A stretch of 64,000 bases of DNA from Kutzneria sp. (lineage in GTDB: Bacteria > Actinomycetota > Actinomycetes > Mycobacteriales > Pseudonocardiaceae): the NCBI GenBank assembly GCA_019239965.1, contig JAFAZC010000202.1, forward strand, positions 35,479 through 99,478, written 5' to 3'. The notes below the pieces were generated by a model. That model was not told the origin of the DNA, did no database searches, and worked only from the letters and a program-made list of their open reading frames with translations. The translations under genes and the position numbers were made by a program. The first letter of the stretch is position 1; every line of letters starts with the position of its first letter. This document shows, in pieces, positions 10,047 to 18,958 of the stretch.

Positions 10047-10084
10047 GTGTCACCTCCCGACAGACGGACTCCGCGTCAGACTAT

Positions 10085-10101
10085 ATACCCCCAGAGGGTA
10101 T
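10085..10101. promoter_or_regulatory. CsoR operator
   Basis: ATACCC-CCAGA-GGGTAT is an inverted repeat with G/C-rich inner arms and AT-rich ends. That matches the known CsoR operator pattern (TACCC...GGGTA). It sits 39 bases upstream of csoR, where it can overlap the operon promoter. Confidence 0.85.
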
Positions 10102-10250
10102 GAGCCACGTATCTGCCGGTGCCGGCCCGCTCTCCTGCTGCCCAGGATCCGGCCCTACGCCGTGATAGCACCCTGATAGGGCGATGGTCGACAATCTCAG
10201 CGTTTTCTTTGGTCGCCGAACACCCTGCTACGCGCCAAAGGAGTTACCTG

Positions 10251-11850
10251 ATGACACGTCGCCACCACACCCTTGCACCCAGCCATTGGTCTCCATCCCC
10301 GGCATCGTCTCCCCCGCCCTGGCCCACAGCCATCGCACCGGCGCGATCGAGACCGGTCAGCACATGTCGGTATCCGTCCCGCTGAGGCTGCACAACACCG
10401 CGGACCTGGACGCCTTCCCCGCCCAGGTCAGTGATCCCATGTCCGCACAGTACGGCCATTACCTCACCCCGGCCCAGTTCACCGAGAGATTCGGCCCCAC
10501 CGCGGCCGAGGTCACCCGGGTGTCCGGCTTCCTCAGCTCAGCGGGCCTGCACGTGGACTCGGTCAGCGGCGACCGTCAGGTGGTCGTCGCCAGCGGTACC
10601 GTCGACCAGCTGCAGAAGGCGTTCAACACGACGCTGAGCCGCTAGCGGGACAGCACCGACAACCACGGCTTCTACGCCAACGACACCGCACCGCAGGTGC
10701 CACCCGACACCACGCCGATCGTGCAGGGTGTCATCGGTCTGGACGATGACGTCTCGTGGCACAAACTCTCCATAACACGCAAAGCGGGCACTCCGGACGG
10801 CTACGGCCCTGCCCAGTTACGGGGCGCCTACGACACCGGCTCGCTGGGCACCGGGGCCGGAGTGGCAGTGGCCCTGTCTGAGTTCGACGGATACCAACAG
10901 ACCAACGTCTCCACCGACGACAGCCAGTTCGGGCTGACGCCGCCACAACCGCGGACCGTCTCGGTCGATGGGGCCAACTACGACGGCAGCCCTGGGGAGG
11001 GGCAGAACGAAGTCGAGCTGGACATCGAGGTCGTCCAGGCGATGGCGCCAGCGGCGTCGACCTATGTCTACGAGGCGCCCGACTCCGGCGAGGGCGAGGT
11101 CGACATGATCAACAAGATCGTGACGACAACAAGGTCTCGGTCGTATCGATCTCGTGGGGCGCGTGTGAACAGGACAATGATCCGGCGTCGTTCGAGGGCA
11201 GCGGGAACGCCTACAAGCGGGGCGTGGCCGAGGGCATCAGCTTCCTCGCCGCCTCCGGCGACGACGGCTCGAAGGACTGCACCTACTTTCCCACCGGCCC
11301 CAGCGTTGACGCGGTGGACTATCCCGGATCCGACCCGAACGTGACCAGCGTCGGCGGCGCCACGCTGAGGCTCAATGGCACCAGCTACGGCTCCGAGACG
11401 GGCTGGAGTGGCTCCGGAGGCGGCACCTCGGTCCATTTCGCGGCTCCGGACTACCAGACCGGCGTGGCCGGCAAGCGGACCGTCCCGGACATCTCCGCCG
11501 ACGCCGACGGTGACAACAGCGGGTACGCGATCTATTCCGCGGGAGAATGGCTCGACGCCGGTGGCGCCAGTTGTGCCACACCCGTGTGGGCCGGCTTCGC
11601 GGGGCTGGCCAATGCCAAGGTGGGTCACAGGCTCGGCAATGCCAACCCGGCGTTGTACCGGATCGGCAAGGGATCCAATGCCGCCAAGGCGTTCCACGAC
11701 GTCACCGCGGGCAGCAACGGCACGTTCCGCGCCGGTACCGGCTACGAGCAGGTGACCGGCTGGGGTTCCCTCGACGGTGCTGGTCTGGCGGCGGCACTGG
11801 CTGGCCGATTGCCCCTTCTTCTCAACGGACACTTGCGCTTTCCACGAATG
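10251..11850 (+). pseudogene. S53 (sedolisin/kumamolisin) peptidase, at least three disabling lesions
   Basis: Remnant of a secreted serine-carboxyl peptidase with a pro-domain (pieces up to 10645) and a catalytic domain (10646 to about 11820). AAAGGAG precedes ATG 10251, but the signal-peptide frame then slips into the frame of the pro-domain. An in-frame TAG at 10643-10645 cuts the pro-domain from the catalytic domain. A one-base loss near 11122 shifts the rest; restoring it joins VDMINKIV to a run ending SISWGACEQ. Catalytic remnants are still clear: ELDIEVVQAMAP with the Glu/Asp pair, and GGASCATPVWAG with the serine. No working protein is expected. Confidence 0.88.
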
Positions 11851-11885
11851 CTCCGGGCCTGCCCGCGGGACGGGCGGGCCTGGAG
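11851..11885 (+). terminator. Hairpin after the peptidase pseudogene
   Basis: CTCCgGGCCtGCCCG and CGGGCgGGCCtGGAG pair around a five-base loop with two mismatches. This very stable stem lies where the peptidase frame ends. It has no T-run, as is common for actinomycete terminators. Confidence 0.5.
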
Positions 11886-11904
11886 CCTCGCTCCAGGGAC
11901 ACAC

Positions 11905-11928
11905 GTGTGAACCAGGCACAGTCGGGTA
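11905..11928 (+). promoter_or_regulatory. Possible sigma-B/F-type promoter of the SRPBCC gene
   Basis: GTGT, 15 bases, then GGGTA (11924-11928) resembles the stress-sigma pattern GTTT-N14-16-GGGTA with one mismatch in the -35. It lies 35 bases before the SRPBCC start. A window-internal sigma factor of this class exists at 39116. Confidence 0.35.
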
Positions 11929-11962
11929 CTCAGGGGCGAGACGAGAAAGGGAGTGATCGTTG

Positions 11963-12577
11963 ATGGCCACCATCGAACAGTCCATCGATGTACGCGTTCC
12001 GGTACGCACTGCGTACAACCAGTGGACCCAGTTCGAGTCCTTCCCGTACTTCATGGATGGTGTGCAACGGGTCATCCAGGTCAACGACACATTGACCCAC
12101 TGGGAGACGAAGGTCGGGGGCATCCAGCGCGAGTTCGATGCACGGATCACTGAACAACACCCCGACGAGAAGATCGCCTGGCGCACCACCGAGGGACCGG
12201 ACCACGGTGGCACCGTCACCTTTCATCCGCTCGATGAAGGGACCACCCGCGTTTCACTCACGATGGAGTACGACCCGGAAACCCTGACCGAGAAGGTCGG
12301 TACCGCGCTCGGTGTCGTCAGTAACCGGATCAGCGGCGATCTCCAGCGGTTCAAGGAATTCATCGAAGACGAGGGGCACGAGACCGGAGCGTGGCGGGGC
12401 GTGGTCACCGGCGCCCACCAAGACGCTCGCTTCCGTCAGCCACAACGGTCCGACGACGTCGCCACGACTCCTTTTCCTAGGCAGGCCGACCCACACCTCA
12501 GCAGTACGCCGGCTTATCCCGACCCTGGTGCAGGCGCCATGGGCTCGCCGGTGCCACCCCCTATCAATGAGCCATGA
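11963..12577 (+). CDS. SRPBCC (START-like) family protein with proline-rich tail
   Basis: 204-residue protein. Residues about 3-140 form a SRPBCC/polyketide-cyclase-like fold: EQSIDVRVPVRTAYNQWTQFESFPYFM, then VTFHPLDEGTTRVSLTMEY. The last 60 residues are rich in P, S and A and look disordered. This subfamily is common in actinomycete stress regions; its ligand is unknown. ATG 11963 follows AAAGGGAG. A small protein gene lies 43 bases downstream, likely in the same transcript. Confidence 0.82.
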   Translation: MATIEQSIDVRVPVRTAYNQWTQFESFPYFMDGVQRVIQVNDTLTHWETKVGGIQREFDARITEQHPDEKIAWRTTEGPDHGGTVTFHPLDEGTTRVSLTMEYDPETLTEKVGTALGVVSNRISGDLQRFKEFIEDEGHETGAWRGVVTGAHQDARFRQPQRSDDVATTPFPRQADPHLSSTPAYPDPGAGAMGSPVPPPINEP

Positions 12578-12620
12578 CCGGCACCAGTGCCGAATCGACC
12601 TCATTCACAAAGGGACCGCT

Positions 12621-12833
12621 ATGGCCACTATGGACATAACGCGAATCAATCGAGCCCACGCCGGGCAACTCGCGGCGGACTGCCCACCACGGCAGCTGCG
12701 ACGTGCGGCACGATATGTCGCAAGCAAGGCTTTGGATGCCGGGGACTGCGCCATGCTGCTGGACATGCTGGGCCTCGACCCAAGGGACGGACTGGCCACG
12801 GACGGCGAAAGCGTGACAGTGTTCAGTTCCTGA
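12621..12833 (+). CDS. Small conserved hypothetical protein (70 aa)
   Basis: 70 residues, basic first half (RRAARYVASKAL), acidic second half (GDCAMLLDMLGLDPRDG). No known domain; similar small proteins occur in other actinomycetes beside SRPBCC genes as far as I can recall. Starts at ATG 12621 after AAAGGGA. High third-position GC supports coding. Function unknown. Confidence 0.7.
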   Translation: MATMDITRINRAHAGQLAADCPPRQLRRAARYVASKALDAGDCAMLLDMLGLDPRDGLATDGESVTVFSS

Positions 12834-12843
12834 TCACAGGCCA

Positions 12844-14328
12844 TCACGACAGTGGCAAGGTCGATCTCCGCCCGTCCCGCTGTTGTGGCCCCCGCTCGTC
12901 TGGAGTGGCCGACAGCGGGCTCGCGATGTCCTCGAGGGACCGCTGTGCCGCCTCGATACCGAACGCGATTTCGGCGATTCCGCCGACCATCATCACGGCA
13001 GCGCCAAGGTAGTAACCGACCGCGACTGCTGTTGGCTCGCCGGACTCGACCAGTTTCCCAAACAGGGCCGGCCCGACAATGCCACCAAGCCCTGTACCTA
13101 CCGAGTAGAACAGCGCGATGGCCATTGCCCTGATCTCCAGCGGAAACACCTCCGACACCGTCAGGTAGGCCGCGCTGGCACCGGCCGAGGCCAAGAAGAA
13201 CACCGCGGACCAGGCGGCGGTCAGTGTGTTGGCGCTCAACAAGCCCTGCCCGAACAGCACGCCCGTTCCCACGAGCAGCAGCCCGGAGCCGAGGTAGCTG
13301 ACCGTGATCATCACACGCCGGCCGACGGTGTCGAACAGCTTGCCGAGCACGATCGGCCCACAGAAACTGCCCAGCGCGAGCGGAATCAGGTAACCGCCAA
13401 CAGCGGCGTCCGACACTCCGAAGAACCTGCCCAACACCAGTGCCTGGGTGAAGTAGACGGCGTTGTAGAGGAAGGCCTGGCCGACGAACAGTCCCAGTCC
13501 GAGCAGGGTACGGCGTGGATAGGTGCGCAGCAGGGTCACGCCCACCACACCGAATCCGGCGGTTCCGCGCCGCTTCACCCGGATCGTGTCGTCCACCGGC
13601 TCGAGCCGATGCCCAGTCTTCTCGGTGACGAGATGTTCGATCCTGCCGACCAACCGGTCCGCGTCGTCGGCCCGCCCATGGGTGAACAGCCATCGTGGGC
13701 TCTCGGGAAGGTTCCTGCGCACGATCAGGATGCCGACCCCGAGTGCGGCACCGAGGCCGAAGGCCAGCCGCCAACCCAGGTTCGGCGGGAGCAGCGCCGG
13801 ATTGAGCAGAACCAGCGTCAGCGCGGCTCCTGCGGCGGCACCCAGCCAGTATGATCCGTTGACGATCAGGTCGACTCGGCCCCGTACCCGTGCGGGTACC
13901 AGTTCGTCGACCGCGGAGTTGATCGCCGCGTACTCCCCGCCGATTCCGGCGCCAGTGGCCATGCGCATCAGCAGAAACCACAGGAAGCCAGGAGAGAACG
14001 CGGTCAGCACCGTGGCCGCCAGATAGACCGCCAGGGTAGACAGGAACAGCTTCTTGCGACCGAACCGGTCGGCGAGATATCCAAAGCCGAGCGAACCGAG
14101 CACGGCGCCGGCCACGTAGCCCGACGCGGCTAAGCCGACCTGGGCGTCAGTCAGGTGCAGACCGCCTGTCGGGTCTGTGAGTCGTGCACCAAGGGCACCG
14201 ACGATGGTGACCTCGAGACCATCGAGAATCCATACGGCTCCCAGACCGAGCAGTACCGTCCAGTGCCAACGCGACCAGGGCAACCGGTCCATTCTCGCCG
14301 GCACGTCAGTGTCCACGGTGTCGTTCAC
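12844..14328 (-). CDS. MFS transporter, sugar-porter-like
   Basis: 494-residue major facilitator protein with about 12 membrane helices. Signatures are GYLADRFGRKKLF after TM2, GIGGEYAAINSAVDEL in TM4-5, and LPESPRWLF before the central loop, as in the sugar/metabolite-H+ symporter branch. Starts at GTG 14328 after GAAGGGGG; the upstream open frame encodes low-complexity sequence. Substrate unknown. It converges on the small hypothetical gene with 10 bases between. Confidence 0.88.
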   Translation of the reverse strand: MNDTVDTDVPARMDRLPWSRWHWTVLLGLGAVWILDGLEVTIVGALGARLTDPTGGLHLTDAQVGLAASGYVAGAVLGSLGFGYLADRFGRKKLFLSTLAVYLAATVLTAFSPGFLWFLLMRMATGAGIGGEYAAINSAVDELVPARVRGRVDLIVNGSYWLGAAAGAALTLVLLNPALLPPNLGWRLAFGLGAALGVGILIVRRNLPESPRWLFTHGRADDADRLVGRIEHLVTEKTGHRLEPVDDTIRVKRRGTAGFGVVGVTLLRTYPRRTLLGLGLFVGQAFLYNAVYFTQALVLGRFFGVSDAAVGGYLIPLALGSFCGPIVLGKLFDTVGRRVMITVSYLGSGLLLVGTGVLFGQGLLSANTLTAAWSAVFFLASAGASAAYLTVSEVFPLEIRAMAIALFYSVGTGLGGIVGPALFGKLVESGEPTAVAVGYYLGAAVMMVGGIAEIAFGIEAAQRSLEDIASPLSATPDERGPQQRDGRRSTLPLS

Positions 14329-14594
14329 CCAGCCACCACCCCCTTCGCCGACACTCTCGCGATGGTGACTACCCCGGCCGTCACTGACGGAACCCCCGCC
14401 GCTCGACACGCCGTGAAACTCACACGGGCGGTGGCGTTTAGCCGGGGCGCCCAGCGGGGAGTCCATGCCCATGGGCGATGGCCGTCTTGTTGTGGTCGTC
14501 ACCCACTGCGGTGGGCCCCGGTGGGCAGGGCCCGGGGCTCGCCGCACGATAAATGGCAGGGTAAGGCGGCTCTCACACGGCCTGTCCGCTCGTG

Positions 14595-15542
14595 TCAGGG
14601 GAAGACCATCACACGAACGACCGTGCCCGTTGCTGGCGACGAACGCAGTTGTACGAGGTCACACACCTGGTTGACGATCCACAGCCCCCTACCTCGCCGT
14701 TGCTTCGTCGTCGGCTTGCGTCGGCCAGCGAGTGGATCGGTCAGTACGCCGGAATCGCGGACTTCGCAAACGAAGCCTTTCGGGTCGCGCCACAGCAGCA
14801 GCACTCCTTTGCCGCCGCCGTGGTCGATGCTGTTGACCATCACCTCATGTGTGGCGAGCACCAGGTCCTGAACGCCGTCCTCGGTCAGCCCGGCGCGGGA
14901 TGCCTCGGACGCCACGAGCGTGCGGACACTGGAAATGCTCTCCATGTCGAATGGGACCTGGTGATGCGCGCGCGGCGGCGTGGGCAGCGTTCCGGCGAGA
15001 ACGGTCGCCGGGGACGGCGGACGGTAGTCGGGATTCGTCGCTCCGGCGACCACGGAATGGTCGCCCAGCACCGAAGCGATGTCTCCGTGATCGAGTTCTG
15101 TCACGTCGTAGGGACACAGCAGCCGCCATGCCGGCAGACCGACGAATGCCAGATTCAGCAACGACTCGTGCCGGCGGTACTCGGCGAGTTCCGAGGTGTC
15201 ACGGTCGGGTGCCATCGGCTCGCACACGCCACGGCAGAGACGACGGCCTGCCTGTTCCTCAAGCCAGCTACGCAGCATGGGGATGATCCGCGCGGGGTTG
15301 CGTCCGACGCCGTTCAGTTCGAGGAACCGGACGGCGTCGGCCTCCGCACCGAGGTCGGCGCGGAGCAGCTCCTCGGTGTCGGCCCGTACCGCGACCAGGA
15401 CGGACTCCTCCGCGCACAAGCCTTCCCGGATGAACTCGCTAACGGATGCCTGAAGCTGGTCCGTATCGGTGTACAGCAATGCCTCGTGGCGGAAGTCCGG
15501 CTTCTCGCGGCCCTGACCGGACTCCTGTACAGCATCCCTCAC
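14595..15542 (-). CDS. MEDS-domain anti-sigma regulatory protein with HATPase_c_2 domain
   Basis: Two-domain signalling protein of about 315 residues. The N-terminal MEDS domain (FRHEALLYTDTDQLQASVSEF, then GLCAEESVLVAV) is a sensory domain. The C-terminal RsbW-like ATPase domain has LVLATHEVMVNSIDHGG (N box) and RGRGLWIVNQVCD (G2 box). Such proteins bind STAS partners or sigma factors. I chose GTG 15542 because GGGGGC lies six bases before it; GTG 15563 and ATG 15656 are alternatives. Confidence 0.8.
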   Translation of the reverse strand: MRDAVQESGQGREKPDFRHEALLYTDTDQLQASVSEFIREGLCAEESVLVAVRADTEELLRADLGAEADAVRFLELNGVGRNPARIIPMLRSWLEEQAGRRLCRGVCEPMAPDRDTSELAEYRRHESLLNLAFVGLPAWRLLCPYDVTELDHGDIASVLGDHSVVAGATNPDYRPPSPATVLAGTLPTPPRAHHQVPFDMESISSVRTLVASEASRAGLTEDGVQDLVLATHEVMVNSIDHGGGKGVLLLWRDPKGFVCEVRDSGVLTDPLAGRRKPTTKQRRGRGLWIVNQVCDLVQLRSSPATGTVVRVMVFP

Positions 15543-15817
15543 CGCATCGCCCCCATCTCTCACCTGCAAGGATACCGTCGAGCCAGCACCCTGGCCGGTC
15601 GTGTCACACAGTGGAGTTGTCAGGCGAGAGGCCGCCGAGATCACATTACCAGCCATCATGTTCCCCGTGACGAGACAACGAGCTTGACGCCGCACGTTCC
15701 CACCGGCGGTTCCCGCGCTGTTCGCGTCTGACCGGCGGCCGTAGGCGTCCACCGTGGGACTGCCGGGCCTCGCGCTGGGTGTCTGACGATCGTCCGCAGG
15801 ACAGTTCCAAGACACTG

Positions 15818-16060
15818 TCAGCGCCGTAAACATAACCCGAACCCGGCGGTGGCAAAAGCGACGCCGGACAAAATGAGCACTACGTTCGCCACCACACAGC
15901 CGAGTACGAGACAGGCCATCCCGAAGGCACCTAGCACCGCGAACAGCCAGCGGTAGCGGTCAAGCACGCCGATCCGAAGTATCGCGGCCAGTTTCGGGTC
16001 CTCCTCGGCCAATGCCTGTTCGATACCCTCCAGCTGTCTGCGCTCGTACTGACTCAACAT
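15818..16060 (-). CDS. DUF3040 membrane protein
   Basis: 80-residue protein with the DUF3040 start MLSQYERRQLEGIEQALAEEDP followed by two membrane segments. ATG 16060 sits behind GGAGTCACG; the longer upstream open frame is not typical. DUF3040 proteins are widespread in actinomycetes and of unknown function. Confidence 0.85.
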   Translation of the reverse strand: MLSQYERRQLEGIEQALAEEDPKLAAILRIGVLDRYRWLFAVLGAFGMACLVLGCVVANVVLILSGVAFATAGFGLCLRR

Positions 16061-16203
16061 CGTGACTCCCACTCCGTCCCAGACCAGTGCACCCTTCTCC
16101 CCACCGGCACGGTCCACCACCCGCACTCGGTGTACCCGAGCCCTCGAGCACAGCGCGCATCCGTCGCTGGCAAGCGCGAGCCGACAAATACCTTGGGATA
16201 CGG

Positions 16204-16229
16204 ATACCGCGGCGTGGGACCGGCGAAAC
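16204..16229 (-). promoter_or_regulatory. Possible sigma-B/F-type promoter of DUF3040
   Basis: On the minus strand GTTT (16229-16226), a 16-base spacer, then CGGTAT (16209-16204). This differs by one base from GTTT-N16-GGGTAT. It lies about 145 bases upstream of the start codon. Confidence 0.35.
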
Positions 16230-16261
16230 TCCGTAAGGTGACTTTCACACACCACACGGCC

Positions 16262-16717
16262 TTACCGTCTCCGCAGCGACATCGGGATGGTGAACCACAG
16301 CGATCCGAACAGCGCTCCCATACCGATGCCAAGTACGACGCCGGTGAGTTTGCCGAAAACCACATAGCCGATCAGCAGGACGGTTCCTGTGGTCGCAGCG
16401 GCCAGCGACGCGAGTCCGATGACGGCGAATGTCGAGGCATTGGTCACGATCGACTCGCGTCTGCCATGGCGGAAGAGTATGCGGTGCCAGGCAGCCGGGG
16501 TGATGAGAAAACACACCGCTATAGCGGCGAACATGACGGTGATCACGTGAACCACGTGTACGAAGGCATCCGCACGGGCGTAGCGATCGGTGAACGCTAC
16601 CGACAGCAGAAACCCGAACAGGACCTGCACACCGGTTTGCGCAATCCTGAGTTCTTGCAACAACTCGTTCAGATTGCGAGCGAGTCGTTGCTGTTCGGAC
16701 GCTTCTGGCTCACTCAT
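16262..16717 (-). CDS. DUF6328-family membrane protein
   Basis: 151 residues with four transmembrane helices after a cytoplasmic N-terminus (LARNLNELLQELRIAQTGVQ). The pattern fits DUF6328, function unknown. Its ATG overlaps the stop of the small upstream gene by four bases, so translation is probably coupled. It follows the pyruvate-oxidase-like gene in the same direction. Confidence 0.78.
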   Translation of the reverse strand: MSEPEASEQQRLARNLNELLQELRIAQTGVQVLFGFLLSVAFTDRYARADAFVHVVHVITVMFAAIAVCFLITPAAWHRILFRHGRRESIVTNASTFAVIGLASLAAATTGTVLLIGYVVFGKLTGVVLGIGMGALFGSLWFTIPMSLRRR

Positions 16718-16923
16718 GAACCGTTACCGTCCACCTGCGGACAGCGCACGGTGAAAGTGGGACGTGGCGACCGCATCCGCGGCGAGAGGAGTTGCGGGTC
16801 GGGCCCGGCCAGCTCGGTATACATCAACAGCAGGATGCGGAGCAGCACGCTTCCCCTGGCCGACCTACCGCGTACCGGTACGGGCCCTGATGCCGGCACC
16901 AGCCGCGTGGTGGTAGTGCTCAT
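16714..16923 (-). CDS. Small hypothetical protein between pyruvate oxidase and DUF6328
   Basis: 69 residues, basic, with a short hydrophobic stretch VLLRILLLMYTELAG. No recognised domain. It begins 10 bases after the pyruvate-oxidase stop and its stop overlaps the DUF6328 start in an ATGA, which is the main reason to accept it. Third-position GC is high. It could still be a chance frame. Confidence 0.42.
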   Translation of the reverse strand: MSTTTTRLVPASGPVPVRGRSARGSVLLRILLLMYTELAGPDPQLLSPRMRSPRPTFTVRCPQVDGNGS

Positions 16924-16933
16924 CGCTTGCCGT

Positions 16934-18727
16934 TCATGAACGTCCGCCAGGCAGGAACTCCTGTGCCTTGGTCTTGATTCCCTTGGTCAGCATGCTCCAC
17001 ACGTCAGCGTCGCCCCGCAGCATCGATTCGGCCGTCGACCGGATCTGCTCGAACGTGGCATGGGGTGGGATCGGCGGGATATTGGGATCACAGTGCACGT
17101 CGAGCACGACAGGACGGTCGGCGACGAGTGCCTCGTGCCATGCGGCTCCGAGCTGGCCGGGATCGGTCACGGTGATTCCACTGAGTCCGAGCACCCGTGC
17201 GAAGTCGGCGTAGGAGACGTCTGGAAGGGACTGGGACTCCTGGAACTTCGGAGCTCCGCCCATCGCCCGCAGTTCCCAGGTCACCTGGTTGAGGTCGTTG
17301 TTGTGCAGTATGCAGACGATGCAACGCGGGTCTGACCAATGCTTGTAATAGCGCTGGATCGTAATCAGTTCCGCCATACCATTCATCTGCATCGCGCCGT
17401 CTCCGACGAGAGCGATCGCCGGTCGGTCCGGATGAGCGAACTTGGCGCCGATAGCGTAGGGGACCCCTGGTCCCATAGTGGCCAGTGTTCCCGACAGTGA
17501 GGCCCGCATCCCACCACGCAACTTCAGCGTGCGGGCATACCAGTTCGCCACGGACCCCGAGTCCGACGTCACGATGGCATTGTCCGGGACACGCGAGGAC
17601 AGCTCCCAGGTGATCCGCATCGGGTTGATCGGGTCCGCGTCCACCATGGACTCGCGCTCCATCACCTCCCACCACCGTGCCACGTTCTTCTCGATCGACT
17701 GTCGCCACGATCGGTCCTGCTTGCGCTCGAGCAACGGAATCAGCGCGGCCAGGGTCGCCTTCGCGTCCCCGACGAGGTTGGCCTCGGTGGGGTAGCGCAT
17801 GCCGATGAACTTTCCGTCGATGTCGATCTGGATGCCGCGCGCCTTGCCGTACGGCGGGAGGAAGTGGGAGTACGGAAAGTTCGACCCGACGATCAACAGC
17901 GTGTCGCAGTCTGCCATCAGCTCGTAACTCGGCCGAGTTCCCAGCAAGCCGATCGCACCGGTCACGTAGGGCAGGTCATCAGGCAGCACGTCCTTGCCAA
18001 GCAATGCCTTGGCCACTCCCGCACCGGTGAGCTCGGCGACCTCACGCACCTCATCGTCGGCGTGCCGCGCCCCCTGTCCGATCAGTATCGCGACCTTCTT
18101 GCCACCGTTGAGGATCTCCGCTGCGCGGGCCAATTCCTCGGCCGCGGGCATCGTCACCGAACGCGCCTGGCTGGGTGGACTGGATGGCACGTGCTTGAAC
18201 ACGTGCTTCGGCGGGTTGTAGGGCTCCTCCTGCAGGTCGTTGGGAATGATCAAGGCAGTCGGCGCCCGCTCAGCCTCGGCGATCCGCATCGCCCGATCCA
18301 ACACATTGGGCAACTGCTCCGAGACGTTGACCTCAACCAGGTAGGCACTGGCGACGTCCTTGAACAGGGACTGAAGGTCCACCTCCTGCTGGTAACTGCC
18401 GCCCATGGCACTGCGGGCCGTCTGCCCGACAATCGCCACCACCGGCACGTGATCCAGCTTCGCGTCGTAGAGACCGTTGAGCAGGTGAATGGCACCGGGC
18501 CCCGAGGTGGCCATGCACACGCCCACCTTGCCGCTGAACTTGGCGTAGCCGACCGCCTCGAAGGCGGCCATTTCCTCATGTCTGGCCTGGATGAAGGCGG
18601 GATGGTTGTCCGCTCGACCAAATGCGGCGACGATGCCGTTGATGCCGTCGCCCGGATAACCGAACACCTGCTCGACACCCCAGTCGCGCAGTCGCTTGAG
18701 CAGGTAGTCGCCAACGGACTCGGCCAT
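16934..18727 (-). CDS. Thiamine-diphosphate enzyme, pyruvate oxidase / pyruvate:quinone oxidoreductase-like
   Basis: 597-residue ThDP enzyme with three domains: N-terminal PYR (GYPGDGINGI, catalytic Glu in ARHEEMAAFEA), the central FAD/UDP-type domain, and C-terminal PP (LVGDGAMQMNG to LHNND, the ThDP-Mg motif). Closest to PoxB/pyruvate oxidase proteins, which decarboxylate pyruvate to acetate or acetyl phosphate. Start ATG 18727 follows AGGAGG; the longer frame to 18793 is not needed. No acetolactate synthase small subunit is nearby, which argues against IlvB. Confidence 0.85.
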   Translation of the reverse strand: MAESVGDYLLKRLRDWGVEQVFGYPGDGINGIVAAFGRADNHPAFIQARHEEMAAFEAVGYAKFSGKVGVCMATSGPGAIHLLNGLYDAKLDHVPVVAIVGQTARSAMGGSYQQEVDLQSLFKDVASAYLVEVNVSEQLPNVLDRAMRIAEAERAPTALIIPNDLQEEPYNPPKHVFKHVPSSPPSQARSVTMPAAEELARAAEILNGGKKVAILIGQGARHADDEVREVAELTGAGVAKALLGKDVLPDDLPYVTGAIGLLGTRPSYELMADCDTLLIVGSNFPYSHFLPPYGKARGIQIDIDGKFIGMRYPTEANLVGDAKATLAALIPLLERKQDRSWRQSIEKNVARWWEVMERESMVDADPINPMRITWELSSRVPDNAIVTSDSGSVANWYARTLKLRGGMRASLSGTLATMGPGVPYAIGAKFAHPDRPAIALVGDGAMQMNGMAELITIQRYYKHWSDPRCIVCILHNNDLNQVTWELRAMGGAPKFQESQSLPDVSYADFARVLGLSGITVTDPGQLGAAWHEALVADRPVVLDVHCDPNIPPIPPHATFEQIRSTAESMLRGDADVWSMLTKGIKTKAQEFLPGGRS

Positions 18728-18958
18728 CGTTCCTCCTCGCATCGGATCACCGCACCGCTTCAGGAATACCCGCCCGCGGCCCGCCCACACCATTGATCAG
18801 ATGCCGAGCAGGTCTTCGGGTCGTCGGCGGCCCTCCTCGACCAGGACCGACTCCGGCGGCCACCGCGTGGTCGGTCTCCCCAGTCGGGCGTGAGCCCTTC
18901 CGGATTACCCCTTCGACCCCGATTTCATGCGCCCGCCAGGACCGAGCCGCGGCCACGT

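Noticed and set aside
12605..13981. 458-residue minus-strand frame over the MFS gene
   Set aside because: Arginine-rich shadow; the MFS frame has 12 helices and family motifs.
14500..14545. GC-rich inverted repeats (GGGCCC copies) upstream of the MFS gene as a terminator or riboswitch
   Set aside because: Short, imperfect, no T-run and no conserved leader pattern; likely chance in GC-rich DNA.
16934..18727. Acetolactate synthase (IlvB)
   Set aside because: No small subunit nearby and the sequence pattern is closer to pyruvate oxidase.
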